Under the pieces are notes generated by a model. That model saw nothing but the letters and a program-made list of their open reading frames with translations, ran no database searches and was not told the origin of the DNA. This document shows, one piece after another, positions 30,838 to 42,000 of a DNA stretch of 64,000 bases; the stretch's first letter is position 1; each line of letters opens with the position of its first letter. The stretch is from Limnomonas spitsbergensis (Eukaryota > Chlorophyta > Chlorophyceae > Chlamydomonadales), in contig JAYJMM010000080.1 of the NCBI GenBank assembly GCA_037349105.1, positions 1,426,001 through 1,490,000 on the forward strand, written 5' to 3'. Both the position numbers and the translations under genes were made by a program.

Positions 30838-32770
30838 GGTGTGTTCTTCACTTCTGCAACCTCTACTCATGCTTCAGAATGCTGACTGATTCATTTGGTA
30901 TTTGAGATCAATTATGGATTCAGACAGGATTAACAAGGAGCATGACTGCCAGCATACTTGCTATTTTGTTTGCTTTGTTAATTTGATTTTAAATTTAGAA
31001 CAACCAGAAACATTGGCAGTAGTTTCCTGTACTTTTTGGAATGTGTGGATTGGATTTGTCTGATCAGGCCATGTAGGAGCCTGAGTGTGGATGAGAAGCT
31101 TTGCATGAAGCTGGATACAAGAACGGCTCGTTATCTTGGTTTGTTTCATGGCTGACCTGCAATTTTTTCTGTGCATGCATGCTGCCTACAGAGTGAGAGG
31201 TGTGACTGTGTATCCCGAGTGTGGGATGTGAGGCCGCTGCCACTTTTTGTCGTCTGATGACCGACAACTGGCATGCATAAGCAGAATATATTTAATAGCA
31301 AGTTCAATAACAACTGGGTTGCCCTCGAGGCCCACTGCAATTCGACGGTCGGTACATGCAACTTCCCCCTTGAGGCAGATCACGTGCTGCAACTTCTCCC
31401 ATAGATGCGCCTACATACGGTCTAACAAGTTGCTCTGTTAATATCGCGTGCAGCGCGCAGCGCTGCACGCGTCTCCCTATTTCCCCCTACTTCCACACAT
31501 TCTCTCCCTATGTAGTTGCTATTTTCCCCCACCCCGCTTTGGCAGCTGCCTTCCCACTGATCACCGGTGCTGACCACCTTCGATGTGCTCGAGGAAGTAC
31601 AGGATTCAAAATTCAAAATGCCAGGTGACGAGCCATGTTGTCGGCTTGACATCATGGCGAACCGTTCGATTTGCATAGGAATTGGGAATGTTGATGACGC
31701 GCTGATGGGTAGTACATCGATTAAATTCAGGGCCTCGATCAGGAGTCGAATGTTATTGGGCGCCCGCAGCAGCTGGCCCAGAACTATTCGCGGGTCCGAC
31801 ACCCAGCCAGGGTTCACGCGTCCTGTAACCCTACGCGGCAAATAAAGAGTACAGATGCACGACGCCCTCGACCCCTTGTCCTGCCCATCCCCGATATCCC
31901 AACGCGTCACCTCTATCGACGACCGATATCAGATATTCAAAATGGCATGTTGGAAGCCCAAGCTCGAGACCATGTACCTTACAAGCCCGGATAACAGATC
32001 TGCAACCTTTGCCTAAGAGATCCCTGTGGCTGATGTCCAAGCTGCTGTATTATCTTCCAACGGAAATAGATCTCCATCAGAGCCTCCCCCAGATTTAAGA
32101 GAAGTCGAGGAGGAACAAAGAAGTATCTTTGCAGATTCCAAGACGGAATAGGCTCTCGGTAAGTGCTTTCTTTTTATGTTGCCGTCCTATGAGTAAGCAG
32201 GCATCAGTTGCCAAGCAACGCACCCTCTACATCTGATCTGACAAAAAAACAACTAAGAAATGGTACCGGTATGTATGTCTATGCGGGAAATCCACTGTTG
32301 CTGAATCTCTCATGTTTAGTGACTCGTCAATACGGTATGCTTCCTGTGCCACCAATTTCTGATGTTTCGTTGCTTTTTACTGTAAAAGACGACGAGGACT
32401 CGAGGAGAGACCAGCTGATGCGCCTACATTCCTACAGCCCTAGCTGATGCCATTAAGCATTTAAGCCAGACAACCTGCCAATGCCGCAAGCCCATTCCAC
32501 CACAGGTAAGGTTTCCTAATAAGCTTCAAGAAGGTAACAGATTTCCCCCCAGGCAGATGCCCCCTGTTTTTTTGTGACCCAGTTTGCGTTTACCTCGAGC
32601 ATTTTCATAATCAGTATGCTTCGGTCTTGGTGAGGTCTGGGATAATCACCTCGGCTTGCGCCTTGCGGCCTCAGTGATTATCCACGACCCTAACCTCGAC
32701 CACAACATTGAAAACTGATTTGGGCAGTCCATTACCCTAAACATATTTTCCCTTTCCACCCATTCCAGGC
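30838..32770. other. no firm gene
   Basis: AT-richer sequence. A minus-strand frame at 31910-31422 (includes VLGQLLRAPNNIRLLIEALN) has weak protein character and no recognised family. I see no RNA gene and no strong repeat here. GTACAGATGC-like motifs and a short tract at 31.9 kb are unremarkable. Confidence 0.25.
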
Positions 32771-32773
32771 ATC

Positions 32774-33025
32774 ATGGAATCTGCACGAGATGCTGGATCT
32801 GGGGCCATGCCACAGAACGCACCGCCAATGCTGCCAGCCGCCTCAGCAGGCAGTTCTGGGCTCGCATTGGATCCTAAATTGGCAGCTGCTTTTGCAGCCA
32901 GTGCAGCTGCGAAGGCCTCCGTAAAACAAGATGCGTCGCGCGTGCAAATATTTTTCAGATATGCCATCCTTGACCCCTTCCTTGCTGCCGTCGGCGTGAT
33001 TGAGCTACAATCGAACACCCTCTGA
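32774..33025 (+). CDS. small hypothetical Ala-rich protein or exon
   Basis: 83 codons from ATG 32774 (MESARDAGSGAMPQNAPPML) through an Ala-rich stretch (LAAAFAASAAAKASVKQDAS) to TGA at 33023-33025. A polypyrimidine tract and CCATTCCAG directly precede the ATG, so it may be an internal exon rather than a start. No family recognised. Confidence 0.35.
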   Translation: MESARDAGSGAMPQNAPPMLPAASAGSSGLALDPKLAAAFAASAAAKASVKQDASRVQIFFRYAILDPFLAAVGVIELQSNTL

Positions 33026-33066
33026 CCTACAGCGTCTCCCCGTCTCAGCCACTGAATTTCACCTGA

Positions 33067-33400
33067 TGATTGTTGAGGGTTAGTCTCCAGGGATTCTGCG
33101 GCGCCGACGTCGTTTGCCTCTCTGGACTTCCCTTTTTGGTCCTTTCTCTTTGTTGTTGTTTGCCCCCTTTTTAGTTTCTTCTCTTCTCCCTTCTGATCAG
33201 TGGGGCGCCCTCGCGGCCAAGCAGGGGTGGAATACGCTTGTTTTGTGGACTTCTCTTTCCTTAGAGGCTTTGTTGAGGGCTAGTCTTTAGTGGAACTCAG
33301 GTGTTCCCTTTCGTTCCCTCCCCCTCGTCCTTTTAGTGCCTTATTTTCTCCCTTCTGAACAGTAGGGCGCCCACGTGGCCGAGCTTTGAGCGGGCCCAGA
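33067..33400 (+). repeat. two-copy tandem repeat, about 195 bp
   Basis: TTGAGGGTTAGTCTCCAGGG (about 33070) and TTGAGGGCTAGTCTTTAGTG (about 33270) begin two copies that share CTCCCTTCTGATCAGTGGGG / CTCCCTTCTGAACAGTAGGG and GCGCCC, CGNGGCC. Possibly a duplicated mobile-element end. Confidence 0.65.
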
Positions 33401-33724
33401 GGTGTAACGTTATTGACCTGATGACCAGGTGCGTATGTGCTGCATACATCACGCACTGGTTATGATCCTTCTGCCCTTCATCTGGCTGTGTAATAAGAAC
33501 CATGATTTTTATTTTAAGATATGCAAGATCCCCTATGCAAGAACGCGTTTTTGTAGCAAGGAAAGAATTTGACTGCGCTGCATGTATCTTCCCTCATTTC
33601 AGCTGCATGGATCCAATTTAATTGCAGAGTCGAGGTCGCCCAATGTCCGGTGTTAAACAGCGTGGGCTTGGCTGCTAAACAACCTATGCTCCCTGGAACA
33701 TTTAAAGACCTTCGCTCAGTTTTT

Positions 33725-34110
33725 TAACGGGCTGCCGCCTCGGGCTGGCGTTATAAAGACCCTGGTCTGGCTTCTGGTGCCCGGCATGCTCCAGCATACC
33801 GTTAATAGGACCCTCGACCCAATTTATTTTTGCAGCTTTGCTGCCGCCTCGGGCTGGTGTTAAACAAACCTGGTCTGGCCAACATGTGCTCCGGCATCAT
33901 AGGACCTTCGGCCTAAATTGGTATTCGTTTTGCAGCTTTGCTCCTGCCTCGGGCTGGCGTTAGACAAAGCTGGTCTGACCAACATGTGCTCTGGCATCAT
34001 AGTCATAGGACCTTCGACCTAACTTGATATTCTGTTTTGCAGCTTTGCTGTCGCCTTGGGCTGGCATTATGAAGACCCTGGTATGACCAACATGTGCTCT
34101 GGTATCATAG
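33725..34110 (+). repeat. about 110 bp tandem repeat, four copies
   Basis: Four diverged units containing GCCTCGGGCTGGCGTTA, GACCCTGGTCTGGC, CATGTGCTCCGGCATCATAG and GACCTTCG then TTTTGCAGCTTTGCTGC. Not associated with a recognised exon. Confidence 0.85.
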
Positions 34111-34224
34111 GACCTCCACCTAATTTTTTTCATTATTAAAAAGATCATGAAAACTGAATCAAAGTAGACGTTTTACGTCCCAGATCACCACTTTATAATC
34201 AATCGATTTTATTGCTATGACATT

Positions 34225-34575
34225 GAAATTAAGGACGAAAGGTTCCTGTCTGGCCTAAAGGTGAAAACGAGAAGGTCCTTGCCACGTTTCTGGCAATGCA
34301 TTACCTCTATCTTCGATCATTGCGAACGCCGCTCTTAGATTTTCACTTACTAATTTGACCAGGAGGCTCACAATGCTGTGGTTTATGGACGAAAGGTCCA
34401 TGTCTGGCCTTTAGGTGAAAGAGAGAAGGTCCTCTCTACGTTTTCGGCACTGCACAACCTCTCCTGAATCTTTTGAAGTGCCACTATAAGATATTTACTT
34501 GTTTATCTAACCAGGAAACTCGCGGGGCCATGGGGTATGGACGAAAGGTCCATGTCTGGCCCATAGGTGAAAGAG
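34225..34575 (+). repeat. about 155 bp tandem repeat, three copies
   Basis: Three units start GGACGAAAGGTCCATGTCTG followed by GCC, AGGTGAAAGAGAGAAGGTCC and CACGTTTNNGGCANTGCA. The first and third are the most diverged. No coding frame seen. Confidence 0.8.
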
Positions 34576-35119
34576 AGACGTTCCCCCGACTGCCGATTCA
34601 AATTGGTAGGGGTGGCATGGCGCGTGCCAGGCTGGATCTGTCGCTGGATTTCATTCTGATACGTTGCGATTGCATGCAGTAGCATTGCCTAATCAAAACC
34701 TTTCAAAAAGCCAAAAGCCAGGGAGATCGGTGCCGAAATGTGGTCAGGACAGTGGTCGTATACCGTATAAACGGTTTAACTCAGCGTTTAATTATTTGGG
34801 GGGAGGGGTGCGCGAAGAGCATGCGCAGTAAAAATAGTTAAAAATTTCCGTTGCGCGAACTTGGCAGCCAAAGGACAAAAAACTATCTGGGGGGGGGGTG
34901 CGCGGACTAATGACCGGAACCAAATATCAAGATTATGTTCAGTGGTCGGCATAACGGTACTGTCGACTATCCTGCAGCACTTTCTAGGAGGGCTGTTCAG
35001 TTCAGGGCAGTCGGCCTCTTCCTCTTCTAACTCTTTGCCTTGCGTGAAGTTGTTGTTTAGGTAGCTGCGCGGACCTGTACTAATAACATCGTATAGGCTG
35101 CGCACACTGAAAATAAAAC

Positions 35120-35250
35120 CATTTGCTCAAATTGGTTGCTGCGCGGTAAAAGCACTGCACGGACACATGGCTTATATGCCTGCGCGGACGATTTTCTAAA
35201 ATATCAAAATCCGGGGTGCGCGAACCCTACGGTATCCGGTTCTACCCCCT
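35120..35250 (+). repeat. dispersed repeat shared with UNG intron 5
   Basis: Shares with 6860-6955 the blocks GCTGCGCGGTAAAAGC / GCTGTGCGGTAAATGC, TGGCTTATNTGCCTGCG, GGACGATTTNCTAAAATAT and CCGGTTCTAC. GCGCGG-rich pieces of the same type lie at 34780-34930 and 7880-7930. Confidence 0.65.
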
Positions 35251-35756
35251 GGTTCTACGGTATGGCTGACAAGGAAAAGGTGTTGGAGGTGCGACATACG
35301 TGCTCCCGTGGGATAAGCAGCTGTAAAACCCGGCGTCAATCAAACAAAACTCTCACTAGCACCTTGGCCCACATAACTTGCCAGCTATGGCGGTATGGCG
35401 TCCAGGCACACCCCAAGCACGTGAAAGCACCAGCCGCTCATGGCCCACTCTCCTGGAACGATCAAACGGGTTAGAAAGAAAGCGGAAGCCTCCCCTGCCT
35501 CCTTAATGTCTGACAGCATCCCTCCTCATGCATCCCTCCTCCTCTCCCTCGTCATCTCTCCGTCATCACATCGCAAAGGCAAGCAAGAATCCACACCGGG
35601 CCACCTCAGCCTGTCCACACACCACATCGGCACATCCTCTCAAATTCACTGATGTCATACGACGTTCCACACACGTCATTCCACACTTAAAATCCATCAC
35701 CCTAATGTGATATATTGCGCACATCAGGGTTCGTACCCTTGAACCCTCCCCCCTTG

Positions 35757-38729
35757 CTACTCCACAACCCTCATTATCTGGTGTGCCCATTCTGAGGAGT
35801 CGTCTAGAGCGTGCAAATCAATTGTACTGCCCAGGCCTTCTTGTTCGGCGCCCGGAAGCTTCGACAGCGCCCCAGGCTGTACGAGAGGCAGGCCCCACGC
35901 GTTGTACAACGTAGCGGCGGCCGAGGCAGCAGCGGAGGCGCCTGCCCCACCTCCTGCCGCGCCGGCAGCGAGCGAGGCCTCGTTCCCCCAGCTGCTGGTC
36001 AGCGCCGAGGGCAAGGCGCAACAGGCATCCAGGCCACCGCCAGCGGCAGCCGTAAGCGCGGCAGAGTGTGTCAGCCAGCCGGCGTCCGCCGACGAGGGCA
36101 TTGCGTTGACGGAGGCAGACCAGAGGCTACTGCCTGAGAACAGCAGCGGGAGGCGCCCACCTGCTGATGTCCTCCCGGACGCCCCTGGAGACAGCGGAGG
36201 TTGCACTGCCGCCGTTGCCGCTGCATCGGCCTGGTGCCTGCTGCGCTGGCTGCGGCCGAGCACAGTGTCGTAGTCTGCGGACTTGAAGGTCCCAAACAAC
36301 AGGTTTGCGCCGTTGCCGAGGGAGGGCTTGGGTGGGAAGTCTTCCTTGGCATGCAGCGTATCCTGCCAGGGGAGCCAGGAGGAAGCTGCAGGCTGCACGT
36401 CGCTGCCGGCGGCCGAGACGTCGTCTGGGAAGACCGGGCTGTTCGCGGAGAATGGGCCCGGCATGGACATCCAGTGGTCGCCAGTGTTCAACCTGGGGGA
36501 GCCAGGCGGAAGCTGCCTGCTCAGTGCAGGGGAGCCAGACGGAAGCTGCTGCACACCACCCGGCTGCCTGGGCGGCGGCGGCGGCGGCGGCGGTTGGAAC
36601 ATCCCACCATGCTCCGAGTAGGCCGTCGCGGACGCTGACAGGTGTGCCGGAGAATGCATCGAGGCGCGGCGGGCGCTGCCTCCCTGCATGAGCTGTCTCG
36701 CGGCAGCCGATGCCGACGCCGCCGCGACTGCCGAGGAGGACGTCGCGCTCCCGCTGGAGGGGCCCGGGGGTTTCTTGGACGGTGTGGTCTTGATTGGCTT
36801 GGCCTTGGAGAGCAGCGCCGAGTCGGAGGAGTCAAAGCTGCCGTGCTTGGGCGTGGCGGCGCCCTGCCGGGCCGCAACCACCTTAGAGGCCGGCTGCAGT
36901 ACCACGCGGGCTAGCAGTACGGCCTCGTCCTTAGAGGAACCGATCTTGACCAGCTGCAGCACCTCATTCTTCAAGCCCTGATGTTTGGAGGTCACCTTGC
37001 TGCTGCCACTCACGGCCGTTGATAGCGGCTGGGGAAGGGACGGCGGCGGCGGCGGTGCAAGCAACGATGGCGGGTAGCTGGCGGTGGCTGCGAGGAAGGA
37101 GTTCTTGTGGAGGGGGGCGGTGGCGCAGGAGGATGCGACGACGGTCTGCCGCAAGGGCTTACCGTTGACGGCGGCAAAGGCAGAGGGCATGGGGGTGGAG
37201 CCCTCAGCGGTGTGCGGGGCGTGCTGAGCTCCTGAGGGGCGTGCAACGGGGTGTGGGGCCTTGCTAGGGGTGAGGACTGTCGAGGCAGAGGGAACAACCT
37301 TGGGGGCGGCAGCCGTTGCGGTGACTGTGGCGTAGGGGGCACCGGGCTTCATTGCTGAGTCAGGTGCAGGGACAGCTGTCGGCAAACGAGAGGGGGGTGG
37401 GGGCGGTGGGAGGGAGGTGGCGGCAGGTGAGAAATGGGGGGGAGTGCCTGACGAGGCGGGCGCTCCCAAGTGCTTACTGAGGGTGGCGGGCGGCAGCGGC
37501 AGCGGCGGAAGTGCTGATGAGGGCGCATGCGTCTGAGTGTTGGTATTGGTGGAGGCGGCGGCAGCAGCCGCCGCTGCGCGGCGCCGCCCTGAGCCTCCGG
37601 TCTGCTGCCAGCCTGCGTCATCTTCGAGGGTGACAGAGGAGGCCATGCTGGCGTCCCAACAGGCGTAAAAGAAGTTGGATGAAGCTGAGTCGGAGAGTGG
37701 GGACGAGAGCGAGGGTTTTGTGGGAGGGGCGGCAGCAGACACGGATGAGGCAGCCGAGCCCATCGGCAGTCCCGCCGTCGTGCTAGAAGGGCGGCACGTA
37801 CCCGCGTTCCGCGGCGGGGCGCTGGCGGCGGAAGCTGCCCGCTGCTGTGCACTTGCAGCCGGCGCCGCTTTGGCAGTCAAAGGTAATGTAAGCGGGTCAG
37901 CACCTGCAACTGTAGGGGCAGCTGCACCCGCTGCTAACTTGCAGGCAGGCGGCAGCGGCGGCGGCGGCGAAGAAGAAGAGGCTGGCATTCCACTGAACAG
38001 CCACAAGGCCCACGTGGCAATAGAGCGAGTGAGGCATACATAAGGCCCGTACACACTCATGGTCACTTCCGAATCCAACCAACTCTCTCCGGCGGGGGCA
38101 CTGCCTCCTCCTCTCCGGCTCGCAGCTGGCGCAGCCCTGACCTCTGCCTCCGCCACCCCTTCGCCCCCACTTTTGTTGCTAGTGCCATGTCTCCGGCCGT
38201 TGGCGACGCGCTCGTCAGCTTGCGCGGAGCTGCTTGGCTGAGGAGCTGCTGCGGGCAGACGGTCACTGGTCCTCCGGATGCCTCCCGCTCCTCCCCGCTG
38301 CTGGCCCTGCCGGGCCATCGCCCGCTCCTGCCGCTGATCCAACGCCGACTCTCCTCGTTCCAGCAGCGCCGCGTCAACGCCGGCTGCCCGCGCCTGCCGC
38401 AACGCCGATTCCAGCCGCGCCGCAGCCGCCGCAGCCGCAGAGCTCGCGGCTGGGGAGGACAGCGCGGCCGACACCTGCGTCACCGCCGCCAGGGCGTCGC
38501 GCAGCGCCGCACTCGCGCGCTTGTGTGCCAGAGATTGGCTGTTGCCGCTGCTGTTGTGGATGTTGCTATTGATGTTGCTGGCACTAGGCAGGTGTGGAAT
38601 GGGCTCCAGGTGCGCGTCCTTCCCCTGGAGGAGATGGGAATGTTTTTGATGCATCAGTGTGAGTTCTAGTGGAAAACGTCTTGATGCATCAGAGTGGTTT
38701 AGTGCTCTAGTGCCCCATTGTATGTCCAT
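35757..38729 (-). CDS. large Ala/Pro/Ser-rich C-terminal exon of the minus-strand gene
   Basis: Open for 990 codons on the minus strand to TAG at 35757-35759. Near the 5' end it reads KRASAALRDALAAVTQVSAA and LRQARAAGVDAALLERGESA, a long charged helix or coiled coil. One strongly hydrophobic stretch follows (CLTRSIATWALWLFSG). The rest is low-complexity Ala, Pro, Ser and Gly, including several poly-Pro runs, typical of GC-rich algal disordered regions. Near the end a more conserved-looking block reads NLLFGTFKSADYDTVLGRSQ. The ATG at 38727-38729 may be a chance codon within the exon; a spliced connection to exon 39092-39231 upstream is likely. Several hundred-codon plus-strand ORFs opposite it are shadows. 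Function unknown. Confidence 0.6.
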   Translation of the reverse strand: MDIQWGTRALNHSDASRRFPLELTLMHQKHSHLLQGKDAHLEPIPHLPSASNINSNIHNSSGNSQSLAHKRASAALRDALAAVTQVSAALSSPAASSAAAAAAARLESALRQARAAGVDAALLERGESALDQRQERAMARQGQQRGGAGGIRRTSDRLPAAAPQPSSSAQADERVANGRRHGTSNKSGGEGVAEAEVRAAPAASRRGGGSAPAGESWLDSEVTMSVYGPYVCLTRSIATWALWLFSGMPASSSSPPPPLPPACKLAAGAAAPTVAGADPLTLPLTAKAAPAASAQQRAASAASAPPRNAGTCRPSSTTAGLPMGSAASSVSAAAPPTKPSLSSPLSDSASSNFFYACWDASMASSVTLEDDAGWQQTGGSGRRRAAAAAAAASTNTNTQTHAPSSALPPLPLPPATLSKHLGAPASSGTPPHFSPAATSLPPPPPPSRLPTAVPAPDSAMKPGAPYATVTATAAAPKVVPSASTVLTPSKAPHPVARPSGAQHAPHTAEGSTPMPSAFAAVNGKPLRQTVVASSCATAPLHKNSFLAATASYPPSLLAPPPPPSLPQPLSTAVSGSSKVTSKHQGLKNEVLQLVKIGSSKDEAVLLARVVLQPASKVVAARQGAATPKHGSFDSSDSALLSKAKPIKTTPSKKPPGPSSGSATSSSAVAAASASAAARQLMQGGSARRASMHSPAHLSASATAYSEHGGMFQPPPPPPPPRQPGGVQQLPSGSPALSRQLPPGSPRLNTGDHWMSMPGPFSANSPVFPDDVSAAGSDVQPAASSWLPWQDTLHAKEDFPPKPSLGNGANLLFGTFKSADYDTVLGRSQRSRHQADAAATAAVQPPLSPGASGRTSAGGRLPLLFSGSSLWSASVNAMPSSADAGWLTHSAALTAAAGGGLDACCALPSALTSSWGNEASLAAGAAGGGAGASAAASAAATLYNAWGLPLVQPGALSKLPGAEQEGLGSTIDLHALDDSSEWAHQIMRVVE

Positions 38730-38754
38730 ATGCTTTTGTGCCCTTTAGTAGCGC

Positions 38755-39091
38755 CCCCCCACACTTATATCTACGTCCACACCTCTTTGGACGCTACTAT
38801 GGCCCACCCCATATATGATTGTGTGCATATGCCGTTGAGCCACACTGTCACTGTCCCCCTCGACACATGTACATTTACCTGAGCCCCTCCTACCACTGTT
38901 GCTGCCACACCCACCCACACTTCTATATTTACCTGAGCCCCTCCTGCCCTGTTGCTGCCACACCCACCCACACTTCAATATTTACCTGAGCCCCTCCTGC
39001 CCTGTTGCTGCCACACCCACCCACACTTCTATATTTACCTGAGCCCCTCCTGCCCTGTTGCTGCCACACCCACCCACACTTCTATATTTAC
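38755..39091 (-). repeat. about 55-60 bp array of exon donor junction
   Basis: Five copies, the most distal decayed, of the end and donor of exon 39092-39231. On the minus strand they read GGAGGGGCTCAG then GTAAATATAGAAGTG, followed by GGTGGGTGTGGCAGCAACA. Confidence 0.93.
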
Positions 39092-42000
39092 CTGAGCCCC
39101 CCCTGCCCCTGTCGCCGCGCCCCCTAGCCAGGCTGCCAGACGCTCCAACACCCCTCCAGCAGACAAGTAGCGGCTCACACGGCGACGATGTTTGAGCACG
39201 ACGTACGAGAGCATGGCCGTTGCTGATATGCCTGTTTGAGGGTGTAGGGGTATGGGGTTCAGTGGTACAGGGTTCAGTGGTACGGGATTCAGCGGTATGG
39301 GGCTTAGGGTTAAGTTGTTTAGGATACAGGGTTTAAAGGAGCAGGGTTCAGGGATACGGGGTTTTCAGGAATAGGTTTTAGGGGGGCAGGGTTGAGGGGT
39401 TCAGGGCGAGATGTCATAAAGGCTGAGCCTTTACACCACACAACAGGGCATGTCCAATGTTCTTGGGGAGGTTGAAGAGGACCCAGGGTCCACAGTTAAG
39501 AGTTCAGGGTGCAGGAACCACAGGGTATAGGGGCTAGCTCTGGAGAAGGCAGTGCTAGACCACTACAAACATTGAAGGGCTGGCGACACTCAGCTCAGGC
39601 TCAAAATTTTGCCCGATACTGCGCAGCCTGTGCCACATTGTGTTGTATCATGCTACCTTGGTGGTCTCACCTGTGCCGCATCGTGCAAACTTCCCCTCTA
39701 AAAAGTGGAAACGGCAGCACGTGGCCTACCTGAAAGCAGCAGCAGCAACAGCGCCTAAACCCTGAACCCCTAAACTAGGGCCTCACCTGAAAGCAGCAGC
39801 AGCAACAGCGCCTAAACCCTGAACCCCTAAACTAGGGCCTCACCTGAAAGCAGCAGCAGCAACAGCGCCTAAACCCTGAACCCCTAAACTAGGGCCTCAC
39901 CTGAAAGCAGCAGCAGCAACAGCGCCTAAACCCTGAACCCCTAAACTAGGGCCTCACCTGAAAGCAGCAGCAGGACCAGCGGGTCATCCTTAGGCAGCTG
40001 GACCTCATCCCCTGCCAGGTGGATCAGCTGCTCCTGAAGCTGCCGGTCAGACAGCTGCCGGCGGTCGTCCGGTCCCATCCCTCCCCATGGCGGCCTGCTG
40101 GGGGCGGTGAGAGGGGGGGGTGAGCAGGGTAAGGTGGGGTCAGTGACTATCACATCTGTGGCAGCACTTCAAGGCAGCTGTCCGGCGGTTGTATGGCCCT
40201 ATCCCACCCCATGGTGGCCTGCTGGGGTGGGTGGGAGGGGAAGGTGGGGTCAGTCATTGAAACATCCTTGGCACTTGGGGACAGCTGCCGGCAGTCATAC
40301 GGTCCTGGTGCGCCCCATGGCAGCCTGCAGGGGGCTATGAGAGGAGGAGGGGAGGGGGCAGGGAGGAGAGGGGGTCAAACACTATCACATCCTTGGCAGC
40401 ACTTGGTGACAGCTGCCGGAAGTCATACCGTCCTGGCCCGCCCCAATGCGGCCTACTGTCCCCTGTCACGACAGTCTGCGCCCACCTTCCCCTGCCTGTG
40501 TCCCCAACCTCGTCGTAAGGATACTCAGCAGCAGCCTGCCCCTCCCTCAACCCTGCCCTAAATCCCAAACTCTTTCTTTGCAGCCCGTGCCCACCTGCCC
40601 TGCCTCCGTCCCCTCACTTGTCGTAAGGATACTCATCAGAAGTCTGCCCCTCCCTGAAACCTGCCCTACACCTGGGATGCAAGGCAGGGCTGAGGGAGGG
40701 TGATCACACTCTGTTCGGAGTCCGCACCCACCTGCAGTCCACACCCACCTGCCCTTGCCTCCGTTCCCCATCTCAGCAGTCCACACCCACCTGCAGTCCA
40801 CACCCACCTGCCCCTGCCTCCGTTCCCCATGTCAGCAGTCCACACCCACCTGCCCCTGCCTCCGTCCCCCATCACATCAGTCCACACCCACCTGCCCCTG
40901 CCTCTGTTCCCCATCTCAGCAGTCCACACCCACCTGCCCCTGCCTCCGTCCCCATCTCATCAGTCCACACCCACCTGCCCCTGCCTCCGTCCCCATCTTA
41001 GCAGTCACACCCACCTGCCCCTGTCCCCGTCCCCTATCACATCAGTCCACACCCACCTGCCCCTGCGTCCGTTCCCCATGTCAGCAGTCCACACCCACCT
41101 GCCCTGCCTCCGTCCCCTACCACATCAGTCCACACCCACCTGCCCCTGCCTCCGTCCCCCATCACATCAGTCCACACCCACCTGCTCTGCCTCCGTCCCC
41201 TACCACATCAGTCCACACCCACCTGCCCCTGCCTCCGTCCCCTACCACATCAGTCCACACCCACCTGCCCCTGCCTCCGTCCCCTACCACATCAGTCCAC
41301 ACCCACCTGCCCCTGCCTCCGTCCCCCATCACATCAGTCCACACCCACCTGCCCTGCCTCCGTCCCCTACCACATCAGTCCACACCCACCTGCCCCTGCC
41401 TCCGTAACCCATCACATCAGTCCACACCCACCTGCACTGCCTCCGTCCCCCATCACATCAGTCCACACCCACCTGCCCCTGCCTCCGTCCCCTACCACAT
41501 CAGTCCACACCCACCTGCCCCTGCCTCCGTCCCCTACCACATCAGTCCACACCCACCTGCCCCTGCCTCCGTCCCCATTTCAGCAGTCCACACCCACCTG
41601 TCCCCGCCTCCGTCCCCTACCACATCAGTCCACACCCACCTGCCCCTGCCTCCGTCCCCTACCACATCAGTCCACACCCACCTGCCCCTGCCTCCGTCCC
41701 CTACCACATCAGTCCACACCCACCTGCCCCTGCCTCCGTACCCCATCTCATCAGTCCACACCCACCTGCCCCTGTCCCCATCCCCTATCACATCAGTCCA
41801 CACCCACCTGCCCCTGCCTCCGTTCACCATCTCAGCAGTCTACACCCACCTGCCCCCGCCTCCGTCCCCTACCACATCAGTCCACACCCACCTGCCCTTG
41901 CCTCCGTCTCCTACCACATCAGTCCACACCCACCTGCCCCTGCCTCCGTTCCCCATCTCAGCAGTCCACACCCACCTGCCCCTGCCTCCGTCCCCTACCA

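Noticed and set aside
35811..38669. Numerous plus-strand ORFs of 60-160 codons opposite the 990-codon exon
   Set aside because: Shadows of a GC-rich coding strand; their Arg/Gly/Ala-rich translations change character with frame and have no homology I recognise.
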